From Tautonia plasticadhaerens (lineage in GTDB: Bacteria > Planctomycetota > Planctomycetia > Isosphaerales > Isosphaeraceae), in the NCBI RefSeq assembly GCF_007752535.1, contig NZ_CP036426.1:6820001-6884000 (forward strand): 64,000 nucleotides of DNA, written 5' to 3'. Below, piece after piece: positions 8,366-17,037 of this stretch (positions within the stretch are counted from its first letter, which is position 1; each line of letters begins with the position of its first letter). The notes under the pieces are model-generated. The model was not told the origin of the DNA and made no database searches. It worked only from the letters and a program-made list of their open reading frames with translations. Position numbers and translations under genes: made by a program.

Positions 8366-8448
8366 CCGCTGATGCTTTCCGGTTCCTGAGCGTGAACCGG
8401 GCCGGTTTTCCGCCGAAAAGCCTCTGCAAACCGGAAAGCATCAGCGGG
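8365..8448. repeat. Palindromic repeat with CCCGCTGATGC ends (copy 2)
   Basis: A perfect 20-base inverted pair lies at 8365-8384 and 8429-8448, with a further AACCGG/CCGGTT pairing inside. The outer 11 bases are the same as in the palindrome at 961-1097, and both right ends are followed by a similar CGTGRATGAG flank. The cores differ. It lies about 140 bases beyond the stop codon of the sulfatase-like gene. Confidence 0.7.
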
Positions 8449-8587
8449 CACGTGAATGAGAATGGAAGCCAGGTGGGTGGAGGGCTTGTCATGGGCATCC
8501 TTGCCGGTCTCGTGACCTGGGTAGGCGGCGACGTCACCTGGGGAACGGTCCCGGGGGCGGCTGCGGTCACCGGCGCCACCTCTGGCA

Positions 8588-10528
8588 CTACTTCTTCCGG
8601 ATCATGGTGACCAGGCCGGCACGGAATTGCTGGAGGATCCCCCCGGCCGCGGGAGCACCGGACAAGTTGACCCGCTCCTGTGGGTCGGACCTCAGGGAGT
8701 ACAGCTCCTCGGAGCCGTCCCCCGAGCGGATGTAATGCATCCCCCCGGCGACCAGCGACTTCATCGGGCCCTTGGCGGCCGGCTCGCGGCCCTGGTTCAT
8801 CAGGACGATCGGCTTGTCGGTCTCCATCAACAACGGCTCGGCGGACGGCCGGGCCCCTCCCGAATCTTCGCCCCACAGCCGGGCGAGCGACCGGCCGGGG
8901 AAGGGGGCCTCCAAGTTCAGCCCGAGGACGTCGACGATCGTGGCCGGAACATCGCGCAGGCTAACCGGCTCGGCCACGACTCGGCCCGCCGCCTGCCCCT
9001 GCGGGTCCACGATCACCAGGGGGACCTGCACGACTTGACGGTACAAGCTGCAACCGTGAAAGAACAGGAGATGGTCGCCGAGATGCTCGCCGTGATCCGA
9101 GGCGACGATCACCAGGGTGTCGTCGAGCACACCCCGACGGCCGAGTTCGTCGAGGAGCACGCCCAGTCGCCGGTCCAGATACGAGATGCAATCGTCATAG
9201 GCATCGGAGGCCATCCGGACGTCGTTGCGCGCGAGCTTGGCCTTCTCGAGCCCCGCCCAGTGCCTCAACGTCAGGCGGTCGCGGCATGTCACCGGCCGGA
9301 GTCCGAATCCCGGAGCTGATGATTCCGGCGGTTCGTAAGGCGTGTGGGCATCGTTGTAATTCAGGAAGGCGAAGAACGGGCGGCGACGCCCCTGTTGCCA
9401 TGACAGCCAATCCAGGAACTCCCGGTCCACCTCGGCGCCGCGCTTCGCGTGCTCGCGCGAGCGAGGTTTCAGTTCCAATGGGCGCCCGGAGGCCCCCTCC
9501 GCCAGTCGTTCCAGGATGCAGGCCCAACCGAGGAGGTCCGTCCGATGGCCCAGTCCGACGTAGCGAGTGAAGGTCTCGTACAGCCCGATTGGATAATCCT
9601 CGTAGTGGGCGAAGCCGCGGTCCAGGCCGGTCTCGCGGCTGCAGTAATCGAGGTTGGCTACGAATCCGGCGGTGTCATAGCCGCGGGAGCCGAGGTACTC
9701 GGCGAGGGTCGGGACGCCCGGGCGGAGGGGGGTCGTCCAGCCGACCCCTAGCTCATACGGCCAGCGCCCCGTGAAGAGGCTGGCGTGCGACGGCAACGTC
9801 CACGACGACGTCGCGAACGCCAGGTCGAACCGGACCCCGCGGCCTGCGAATCGCTCCAGGTTGGGGGTGGTGGGGCGGCCGTAGCCGTAGAGGCTGAGAT
9901 TCCCGGCCCGTACCGTGTCCCAGACGATCAGCAGCACGTTCCGGGCATCCTCGGGAGGCGGCGGCAAGGCGGCCGTCGCCCGATGCTCCGACCAGGCCCG
10001 CCCGCCGATCTTCGCCAGCATGACCGCCAGCAGGACGCCGACGAGCCACGGCGTCGTCCGGCGCACCAGCCCGAGGGTCGCCCGGCGGCGGGCACCGGCC
10101 AGCCGAGCGGACTGGACCGCCACACCCGCGGAGAGCACGAGTGACGCCCAGACCGACAGGGGCAGCCGCGCGCAGATGTCGAGGAATCCGACGAAGGCGA
10201 GCAGCCCCAAGGCCATCCCCGGGCGGACACCACCCCGGCGCAACCCGGCGATGAGCGCGAGCACCGTCCCGGGCACGAGCATCAGGACGGCAACCCCCAG
10301 GGGTATGAGCCAGACGAAATGCTCGCCGAGTCGATAGAATTCCCCGCGGATCAGCCTCCGTTCGACGACCATCAGCCCGAGGTCGAGCCAGCCGGCGACC
10401 AGGCCGACCCAGGTCGCTAGCAGGAGGATCATCGCCGGCGAGACGCCGACCGACGGCGATCCCCCTTCAGTTGCCTGGAGGGTCGTCTCCGGCGGCTCCG
10501 GGGCCGTGCTTCCTGATCGAAAGACCAT
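8588..10528 (-). CDS. Sulfatase-like membrane hydrolase
   Basis: The 646-residue protein has several hydrophobic segments in its first 190 residues (ILLLATWVGLVAGWLDLG, VWLIPLGVAVLMLVPG and others), so it is membrane anchored. An alkaline-phosphatase/sulfatase-fold domain begins at NVLLIVWDTVRAGNLSLYGY. Family features are the first Asp in VWDTVRA, SSWTLPSHASLFTGRWPYEL, and the metal-binding VIVASDHGEHLGDH. The position that is Cys or Ser in formylglycine sulfatases (C/S-x-P-S-R) is Thr here (TLPSH), so a classic formylglycine sulfatase is unlikely; a Thr-nucleophile hydrolase or transferase is an alternative. A broken relative lies at 2876-3211. Confidence 0.8.
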   Translation of the reverse strand: MVFRSGSTAPEPPETTLQATEGGSPSVGVSPAMILLLATWVGLVAGWLDLGLMVVERRLIRGEFYRLGEHFVWLIPLGVAVLMLVPGTVLALIAGLRRGGVRPGMALGLLAFVGFLDICARLPLSVWASLVLSAGVAVQSARLAGARRRATLGLVRRTTPWLVGVLLAVMLAKIGGRAWSEHRATAALPPPPEDARNVLLIVWDTVRAGNLSLYGYGRPTTPNLERFAGRGVRFDLAFATSSWTLPSHASLFTGRWPYELGVGWTTPLRPGVPTLAEYLGSRGYDTAGFVANLDYCSRETGLDRGFAHYEDYPIGLYETFTRYVGLGHRTDLLGWACILERLAEGASGRPLELKPRSREHAKRGAEVDREFLDWLSWQQGRRRPFFAFLNYNDAHTPYEPPESSAPGFGLRPVTCRDRLTLRHWAGLEKAKLARNDVRMASDAYDDCISYLDRRLGVLLDELGRRGVLDDTLVIVASDHGEHLGDHLLFFHGCSLYRQVVQVPLVIVDPQGQAAGRVVAEPVSLRDVPATIVDVLGLNLEAPFPGRSLARLWGEDSGGARPSAEPLLMETDKPIVLMNQGREPAAKGPMKSLVAGGMHYIRSGDGSEELYSLRSDPQERVNLSGAPAAGGILQQFRAGLVTMIRKK

Positions 10529-10846
10529 CGCGGCGTCCAGGGATGAGCGGGGTATGACCGGAGTCTACTACACCGGATCGGGGGGGCGGATTCAAGCCGC
10601 GGCGGCCGCGTCAAGTGCCCGGCAGGAGGGCGTGGGGGAGTCGGCCCCGCGACCTCACCCACCCGTCGCCGCTCACCGAGCGATCCGCCGACCTCGCGCG
10701 GTGCGACCCCGGATCGTCCGGGCTCGAATCTCTCCGGAGGGGCACCGATTCGGCGAACCAGGATCAAAGACCGGGCCTCTCGAATGCTCGGGACCCGTCG
10801 GTGAGACCCCGGAGGCGCCCGGCGCAGGGCGGCGTACCGGGGCGGC
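10529..10846. other. Intergenic region without recognised gene
   Basis: This 318 bp lies between two minus-strand genes and should hold the promoter of the sulfatase-like gene at its left end. No ORF with family features, hairpin of note or repeat was recognised. Confidence 0.4.
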
Positions 10847-11737
10847 TCACGACGGTCGCGGTGCGGGATGGTTCGTCCCGCGCCGATCCCCCGTGAGCAG
10901 GGCCGCCCCCGCCGCCGCGCCGAGGGCCACGCACAGGCGGGCGATCAGGCGCGTCGCCCAGGTCAGCGAGAAGGCGCGGTCGGTCCGGGCGAACGGGAAC
11001 GCCAGGCCGCCGATCACCTCGTAGGCTCCCGTCCCGAGCAGGGCCCCCAGTCCCCCGCCCAGGGCGGCGACCAAAAGCGGCCCGCGCCGGCCGCCCGCGC
11101 CCAGGCCGAAGGCCAGCCCGCCCGCGACCCCGAGCGGCACCCAGGCCCCGGCGTGGATGAGGAACGGCCGGAGCAAGTCATCCTCTCGGAAGTCGTCCGT
11201 ACGAAGGGCCGTCGGCAGGACGGCCGCGGCGGCCACCACCCCCGCGACCCCGCCCGCGATCAGGCCGACGGCGGCCGCGGTCGCGGCCGCCCGCGCCGAG
11301 CGACGGACCAGGCCGCCGCCCACGCCCAGGGCCAATCCCACCGTCGCACCTAGGATCCCGAAGGCCAGCATCGCGTTCTTCAAGGTCGCCGCGTTGCTCG
11401 TCTCCATCGTCGGCCCCCGGCCCGTCCGGCCCATGATCGTGGTCTCGACCAGCACGGGCTCGAAGAACTCATGAGTCGCCTCGCCGATGAGCCAGGCCGC
11501 GATCCCGGCGGCGAACCCGGCCGCCAGGGCTGCCGACCAGAGGGCGGCGGCACGCTCCGGCCCGGAACTGATGGTCGGGTCACCTCCCGGGGCGCCCGTG
11601 GGGGAGCCGGGCTCGACATCGGGCGAACGGTCTCGCGATTCCATGGGCTCTCTCCCGACGTCGAGGCCCTTCCCATCGACCGGGGGGCCGTCGGCTCGTG
11701 CCCCATCATCCGGTGTCGGACCCGAACTGCCCTCCAT
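10847..11737 (-). CDS. Uncharacterised polytopic membrane protein
   Basis: From the ATG at 11737 the protein has 296 residues: a polar, Pro/Gly/Asp-rich N-terminus of about 60 residues, then roughly six hydrophobic segments. Examples are ALWSAALAAGFAAGIAAWLI, AMLAFGILGATVGLALGVGG and GLIAGGVAGVVAAAAVL. No catalytic motif is seen, and glycine/alanine richness dominates. I do not recognise a named family. The longer open frame upstream of 11737 has a different, arginine-rich character and is not believed; a start 30 codons later (MESRDRSP) is also possible. Confidence 0.6.
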   Translation of the reverse strand: MEGSSGPTPDDGARADGPPVDGKGLDVGREPMESRDRSPDVEPGSPTGAPGGDPTISSGPERAAALWSAALAAGFAAGIAAWLIGEATHEFFEPVLVETTIMGRTGRGPTMETSNAATLKNAMLAFGILGATVGLALGVGGGLVRRSARAAATAAAVGLIAGGVAGVVAAAAVLPTALRTDDFREDDLLRPFLIHAGAWVPLGVAGGLAFGLGAGGRRGPLLVAALGGGLGALLGTGAYEVIGGLAFPFARTDRAFSLTWATRLIARLCVALGAAAGAALLTGDRRGTNHPAPRPS

Positions 11738-12017
11738 TTGGTCCGCCCCGAGGCCGCCGGTCAAGCGGTCCGGCCGCCGGGAGGTGGAAAACTCGCTTGA
11801 GTCGATCCGCTTCCGGCCGAGAGACCGCCTGGAACGGGTGCCCTGACCACCCAGTTTGCCCAACTTCCTGGGACTCCGGCGGCTGTGAGCGGCACACAAG
11901 CGAGTTTTGCCTCCCTCGAAAAAAACTGAGGAACAGATCCCGAATTCGCTTGCCTTAACCAGGGCAGGTGGACTAGGCTCTGCGTTCGCATGGATAGTTC
12001 CAGACAGGGGCGATCGT

Positions 12018-12227
12018 ATGCTGCATGTAACGCGATTCGGCCGGACTTTGGCACCCATCGTGATGCTCATCCTCGCCGGCTTCGTGCTCGGCTGCTCGGA
12101 TCAAGGCGCATCGAGACCACCCCCGGATGAAGAGACATCGAAGAAGATCGCAGCAGAAATGAGGAATTCCATGAAGGAGGCGCAGAAAGCGCGGAGATCG
12201 CAGGGCCAGGGTCGAGGCCGCCCTTGA
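12018..12227 (+). CDS. Small lipoprotein
   Basis: The 69-residue product has a lipoprotein signal sequence: positively charged MLHVTRFGR, a hydrophobic stretch, then the lipobox VLGC at about residue 26. The mature part of about 43 residues is charged, with Lys/Glu/Arg-rich helical sequence and no known domain. Short lipoproteins of this kind are common next to DUF1559 genes in planctomycetes (family knowledge). It precedes the DUF1559 gene by 219 bp on the same strand. Confidence 0.65.
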   Translation: MLHVTRFGRTLAPIVMLILAGFVLGCSDQGASRPPPDEETSKKIAAEMRNSMKEAQKARRSQGQGRGRP

Positions 12228-12446
12228 TTGGGAGGGTGACTGATCGCCGGTGGGCCCGGCCGCGGAAATGAGGAGAAGTCATCACCCCACCATGTATGAT
12301 TGATGCCACAAATAGCGAAATGCGCACATGATTGGGTTTTTCGTTCAGGATGAGGGTCGTCACCCCTCGGCTATTGCAGGTCCTGCGAGGGCGGCCGACC
12401 CGTGCGTTATTTCCTGTCCATCACTTCTTGCAGGAGGGATCATCTC

Positions 12447-13517
12447 ATGAGAACGGAACCACGCCGCGGGTTCACGCTGATCGAGCTGCTGGTGGTGATC
12501 GCCATCATCGGCATCCTCATCGCCCTGCTGCTGCCGGCCGTGCAGTCGGCCCGCGAGGCCGCCCGACGCGCCCAGTGCACCAACAACCTCAAGCAGCTCG
12601 GCCTGGGCATGCACAACTATCACTCGGCCCTCAATTCGTTCCCGTCGGGCGGCACGGAGAACTGGTCCTCGTACGGCTACAACGCGGGTTGGGGGACCTG
12701 GAGCGCCAATGCCCTGCTGCTGGGATACATGGAGGGGCAGCCGCTCTACGACGCGGCCAACTTCAATTGGGTCTGCTGTTGGTCTCAGGGCTGGGACATC
12801 AACTCCACCGTCACCGTCGCCATCATCAACACCTTCATCTGCCCCTCCGATGGTGTGTCGCCGCGCGACCCCCAGAACGATATCTGGACGGGCCTGACCA
12901 ACAACTACTATGCCTCGGCGGGTCCCTCGACGACCTTCTACGACAGAACCTCGGGGCTTTTCACCGCGTCGGGTGATGTCTACGGCGTCCAACATTGCAG
13001 GGACGGGACCAGCAACACGATCGCGTTCGGCGAAGCCCTTGTCGGCTCCGAGAATCAGCCGCAGGTGCAGTGGCGAAGCGGCCCGGTGCTCTCGGCTGCC
13101 TCGGCCTTGTGCGGTAGCTCCTGGTGCGGCGTCTACAATGTCAGCGCGAGCTACAACAACGTCATCGCCGACCTCCAGACCTGCGAGCAGGGATGGGTGG
13201 ATCAGACGAATTCCACCGGGAACTCGAAGGGATTCCGGTGGTGCGAGAACCTGCCCGGCCACTCCCTGATGAACACGGTCGTCCCGCCGTCCCCGAGCAA
13301 TTGGCGGTTCGGCTGGTGTGCCCTCCGCGGTGGTAGCCCCAATTCGAATGCCTCCGACGGACAGTACCAGAACGCGAACAGCAACCACCCCGGCGGCGCC
13401 AACTTCCTGTTCGGCGACGGCTCGGTGAGATTCATCAAGTCGACGATCAACATGAGGACGTACTGGGCGCTGGGCAGCAAGGCCGGCGGCGAGGTCGTCT
13501 CGGCCGACCAGTATTGA
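12447..13517 (+). CDS. DUF1559 protein with type IV pilin-like N-terminus
   Basis: The ATG at 12447 follows GGAGGGA and gives a 356-residue protein. It opens with the prepilin cleavage/methylation motif [20 protein letters not shown] and a hydrophobic helix. Then comes the DUF1559 signature [20 protein letters not shown] and, near the C-terminus, [19 protein letters not shown]. Proteins of this family occur in dozens of copies per planctomycete genome and are thought to be exported through a type II secretion/pilus-like route; their function is not known. It is intact, with 6 Cys in the exported part. Confidence 0.95.
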   Translation: MRTEPRRGFTLIELLVVIAIIGILIALLLPAVQSAREAARRAQCTNNLKQLGLGMHNYHSALNSFPSGGTENWSSYGYNAGWGTWSANALLLGYMEGQPLYDAANFNWVCCWSQGWDINSTVTVAIINTFICPSDGVSPRDPQNDIWTGLTNNYYASAGPSTTFYDRTSGLFTASGDVYGVQHCRDGTSNTIAFGEALVGSENQPQVQWRSGPVLSAASALCGSSWCGVYNVSASYNNVIADLQTCEQGWVDQTNSTGNSKGFRWCENLPGHSLMNTVVPPSPSNWRFGWCALRGGSPNSNASDGQYQNANSNHPGGANFLFGDGSVRFIKSTINMRTYWALGSKAGGEVVSADQY

Positions 13518-13681
13518 CCCTGTCGCGGCCCCGCTCCGGCGGGCGTATTCGAGGGCCTCGAATCGACCGCTATCGGGGTAGGGCCCGAGTCGCTGGAAGC
13601 CGGAACGGCATCAACCGAGTCGGCCCCGGGCAGGTGACCGCCGGCCGGCTCGGGGCTAGCTCGCGTCAGGGCTTCGATTTG

Positions 13682-13722
13682 GGCCGGAACGCCCGTCGTT
13701 GGCAACGGCGGGCGTTCCGGCC
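13682..13722. terminator. Bidirectional hairpin between convergent genes
   Basis: GGCCGGAACGCCCG at 13682-13695 pairs perfectly with 13709-13722, and the loop can itself form CGTT/AACG. It lies 165 bases after the DUF1559 stop and before the convergent CRTAC1-like gene, so it may stop transcription from both sides. The rest of 13518-13958 (441 bp) shows no gene. Confidence 0.55.
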
Positions 13723-13958
13723 TCTCCATTCGTCCCCTGCCCTTCGTGCAAGGGGTGTCGCGCGGGGATGGTTCGGCGACATGACCGGCGTGCCGCCCAT
13801 GCCCTACTGTTCACCCGAGCTATCCCACCGATCGCCATGGAGTTGATCGGCGTCGAGGGACATCCCGCGAGCCGGGCCGGGCGTGCGGCGGGCCGATGGC
13901 ACTCCGGCTCGGATCGCCACGCGGGGGCCGGGTCGTGGCGACAGGAGGACGGCGAGGG

Positions 13959-16880
13959 TCAGGGTCCGGCGGGGTCGCCGGCAAACCCGGCCAGGGGTTC
14001 GGGCGTTGGATCCCCCTCCCGCAATCGATAGCCGGTGCCCGCCGTCAACCCCTCGTAGGTATCCCGCCGCCCCGAGGGCCAGCGCACTTCCACGCGATCG
14101 ACACGTCGCTCCGCCCCCAGCCCGAAATGCAGCCGGGGGTCGCTCGCCGACAGGTAGCTACCGCCGCCGAACCGCGCCGCGACCCGATCTCGGCCCCCGG
14201 CGGACACCGTGACCCTGGCGCCGACGCCGTCGCGATTGGAGGCGACTCCCTCGAGGGCCAGGGTCAGGAAGCGCCCGGCGGCGGGGGTCGGCTGGTTGAC
14301 GAGGAGGGCCAGCGGGGCGCCCTGCCCGACCACCAGGACGTCCATGCGGCCGTCGTTGTCCATGTCGCCGACGGCCAACCCGCGGCCCAGGCGGGGGACC
14401 TGCCAGGGGGGCCCGGCCCGTCGGGAGGCGTCGCGGAAGCGGCCCGTCGCATCGCCGAGCAGGAGCTGGGCCGTCATCTCGTAGGGGAACGCGGGGCTGA
14501 AGTCGGAGACGTGCCCGTTGGCCTGGACCAGGTCGAGTCGGCCGTCGTTGTTGGCGTCCAGCGCGGCCACTCCGAAGCCGAGGAACTGCCGGGTGGCGAC
14601 GGCCAGGCCCGCGTCGGCCGATCGGTCGCTGAACAACCCGCCGCCGTGGTCATGGTAGAGGGTGGTCGCCTCGTTGTGGAAGTTGGTGACGGCCAGGTCG
14701 AGACGGCCGTCGCCGTCGAAGTCGCCGCGGGCCGTGCCCATCCCGGCCAGGTATCCGCCCTGCCCGCTGGCCGCCAGGCCCGCCTCCATCGCCTGCTCGG
14801 TGAACCGGAAGCCGCCGAGGTTGCGGTAGAAAAGATTCGCCGACAAGTCGTTGGCCACGAACAGGTCGACCTTGCCGTCGTCGTCGAGGTCGTCGGCGAC
14901 GACGCCCAGGCCGCGACCGTCGCGGTCGACGAGGCCGGCCTCCGCGCTCACGTCGATGAACCGGCCGCCCTCGTTGCGGAAGAGGTGGTCCGGCAGCGCG
15001 GGGAAGGCAAGCGGATCGCAATGCATATACCCCGGCTTGGAGCGCTCCGGATACTCGCAAAGGGTCGGGTTCTCGGCGTCCCACTTGAGGTAGTGGCAGA
15101 CATAGAGGTCGAGGTCGCCGTCGTCGTCGAAGTCGGCCCAGGCCGCCGACGTCGGCCAGTCGCGGTCGCCCCCGAGCCCCGCCCGCGCCGTGGCATCCTC
15201 GAACCGGCCACCGCCCAGATTGCGATACAGAGCATAGGACCGCCATCGGGTGACGAAGAGGTCGGGGCGGCCGTCGTTGTCGAAGTCGCCCACGGCGACG
15301 CCATGGCCGTAGCCGCCGGGCAGCGCGGCCAGGCCGGAGGCCGCGGTGACATCCAAGAACCGGCCGTCGCCGCGATTGCGGAAGAGGCGGTCGCCGAACG
15401 GCGGAGGGCTCTCGCGAGGCGGGAAGGGCCCCCCCTGAAGGGCGTAGATGTCGAGCCAGCCGTCGCCGTCGAAGTCGAGGACCGCGACGCCGCCGGACAT
15501 GGTCTCGGGGAGCTGGTGCTCCTCGCTGGGGCCGTGGTCGAAGCGGTACACGAGGCCTCGGGCGGCGGCCTCGTCCACGAACGTGGGGATGACCGGGTCG
15601 TGCGGTCCCGAGTCGGTCGGTCTCCCGCCAGTCAGGCCCGGCCCGAGGAGATCGGCCAGGGTCCGGCCCCCGGTCGGGCGCACCGCCTCATTTCTGGCGG
15701 CCAGCCGGGTGATCGCGGCCCTCGCCTCGCCCACGGCGGACGCATCGCGCCGGGCTGCCAGGGCCCACCAGGTCCTGGCGTCGAACCACCGGCCGATCTC
15801 CTCGGCGGTGCGGGCGAGCTCGGCGGCATGCGGCGCCTTCTCGGGCAGTTGGATCAATCGCCTGTACCGATCGACGACCGCATCCATCGCCGCCTTCCGG
15901 CGTCGCAGCTCGGCGACCTTCCCCGGCTCGCCGGCCTGGGCGGCAAGGTCGGCCAGTCGCTCGAGGGCGGCATCATTGGCCGGCTCCAGCGCCAGGAGCG
16001 CCTCGAGGGCCGACCGCTCGGCCTGCCGGTCGCCGTCCCGGGCCGCCAGCCAGACCCGCGTCGCGAGCATCGTGGCCCGGGGCAAGGCCGGAGCGGGCAG
16101 GTGCGCCGCGGCGCGACGGACTTCCTCCGGCCGGCCGACCCCTTTGGCCCATTCGAGGCGGGCCCTCCATACGGCGGGGTCATCGGGCCGCGCCCGCTCG
16201 CAACGATCCAGCCACGCGCCGGCCTCGTCGAACCTTCCCGTACGGATCGCCAGGTCGGCCGATGCCAGCCAGACCAGGTCATCGCCGGGGGTGGAGCGTC
16301 GGGCCTTGGCCAACGCCGCGGTGATGCCAACGACCGGATAGGGATCGCGGTCGATGCTCCACAACTCGCGCAGGGTCTTGGACGGGTCGGCCTCCCGCTC
16401 TGCCCGCGCCCGCAGGACGGCCCGCTGCTCGTCGCGACGGCCCGTCAGCCAGTAGAGCACATCGAGGAGGCGCCACGCCTCGTCGGCGACGTCGCCGCCG
16501 GCGCGGCTGGCGCGGAGGAGGCGGGCCTCAGCGAGGCGGAGGCGGCCCAGCCCAAGCGCCATCCGGCCGCTCGCCAGCGCCGCCGGCGCGGCCTGCTCCG
16601 TGCCATCGGGGACTCGGCCCCACGCGGCCAGGGCGGCGTCCGGATGCCCGAGCCTCCGCTCGCATTCGCCCCGCAGGAGTTCGACCTCGCCGTCGCCGGG
16701 CCGGCGCTCGGCCAGCCGGACCAGCCGCTTTCGGGCCGTGGCGAATCGCTGCGCCCCGAACTCCGCGCGCGCCCGGGCCAGATCCTCGCGGAATCGGCGG
16801 GCCTCCACCGCGCGGACCCCCAGCCAGGCGCCCATCGCCAGCCCGACCCCGACGGACATCAACACCAGTAGGCGACGCAT
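13959..16880 (-). CDS. CRTAC1-like FG-GAP/VCBS repeat protein with TPR-type N-terminus and ASPIC/UnbV tail
   Basis: From ATG 16880 the product has 973 residues. It starts with an N-terminal membrane anchor (MRRLLVLMSVGVGLAMGAWLG), followed by about 430 residues of Ala/Leu/Arg-rich helical repeats of TPR character. Then come FG-GAP/VCBS repeats, each with a calcium-loop motif such as DFDGDGWLDIY, DFDNDGRPDLFVTR, DDDGDLDLYVCHY, DLDDDGKVDLFVAND and DANNDGRLDLVQANG. The C-terminus is an ASPIC/UnbV domain (VGARVTV, then LHFGLG and VEVRWPSGRRD). It is probably exported and membrane-tethered, with a calcium-binding beta-propeller. It follows the cytochrome gene on the same strand with 157 bp between, a possible operon. 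A close paralogue is at 19256. Confidence 0.88.
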   Translation of the reverse strand: MRRLLVLMSVGVGLAMGAWLGVRAVEARRFREDLARARAEFGAQRFATARKRLVRLAERRPGDGEVELLRGECERRLGHPDAALAAWGRVPDGTEQAAPAALASGRMALGLGRLRLAEARLLRASRAGGDVADEAWRLLDVLYWLTGRRDEQRAVLRARAEREADPSKTLRELWSIDRDPYPVVGITAALAKARRSTPGDDLVWLASADLAIRTGRFDEAGAWLDRCERARPDDPAVWRARLEWAKGVGRPEEVRRAAAHLPAPALPRATMLATRVWLAARDGDRQAERSALEALLALEPANDAALERLADLAAQAGEPGKVAELRRRKAAMDAVVDRYRRLIQLPEKAPHAAELARTAEEIGRWFDARTWWALAARRDASAVGEARAAITRLAARNEAVRPTGGRTLADLLGPGLTGGRPTDSGPHDPVIPTFVDEAAARGLVYRFDHGPSEEHQLPETMSGGVAVLDFDGDGWLDIYALQGGPFPPRESPPPFGDRLFRNRGDGRFLDVTAASGLAALPGGYGHGVAVGDFDNDGRPDLFVTRWRSYALYRNLGGGRFEDATARAGLGGDRDWPTSAAWADFDDDGDLDLYVCHYLKWDAENPTLCEYPERSKPGYMHCDPLAFPALPDHLFRNEGGRFIDVSAEAGLVDRDGRGLGVVADDLDDDGKVDLFVANDLSANLFYRNLGGFRFTEQAMEAGLAASGQGGYLAGMGTARGDFDGDGRLDLAVTNFHNEATTLYHDHGGGLFSDRSADAGLAVATRQFLGFGVAALDANNDGRLDLVQANGHVSDFSPAFPYEMTAQLLLGDATGRFRDASRRAGPPWQVPRLGRGLAVGDMDNDGRMDVLVVGQGAPLALLVNQPTPAAGRFLTLALEGVASNRDGVGARVTVSAGGRDRVAARFGGGSYLSASDPRLHFGLGAERRVDRVEVRWPSGRRDTYEGLTAGTGYRLREGDPTPEPLAGFAGDPAGP

Positions 16881-17037
16881 GGCTCGGTTCAGACTCCGAG
16901 ACGAAACCACGAGGTCCGGTGGAGCCCGCCACTCCGCCGAACGTTGCCTCGCCGATCGACCCACCACCGCGAGTCGAATCGATTTTCCCGGATTCTCCGC
17001 GGCTCGGCCAGGCGACGGAGCTACCCAAACGCGAGCT

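Noticed and set aside
13896-16871. 991-codon plus-strand open frame opposite the CRTAC1-like gene
   Set aside because: It is the antisense shadow of a high-GC gene with clear FG-GAP repeats on the other strand. Its translation is low-complexity without domains.
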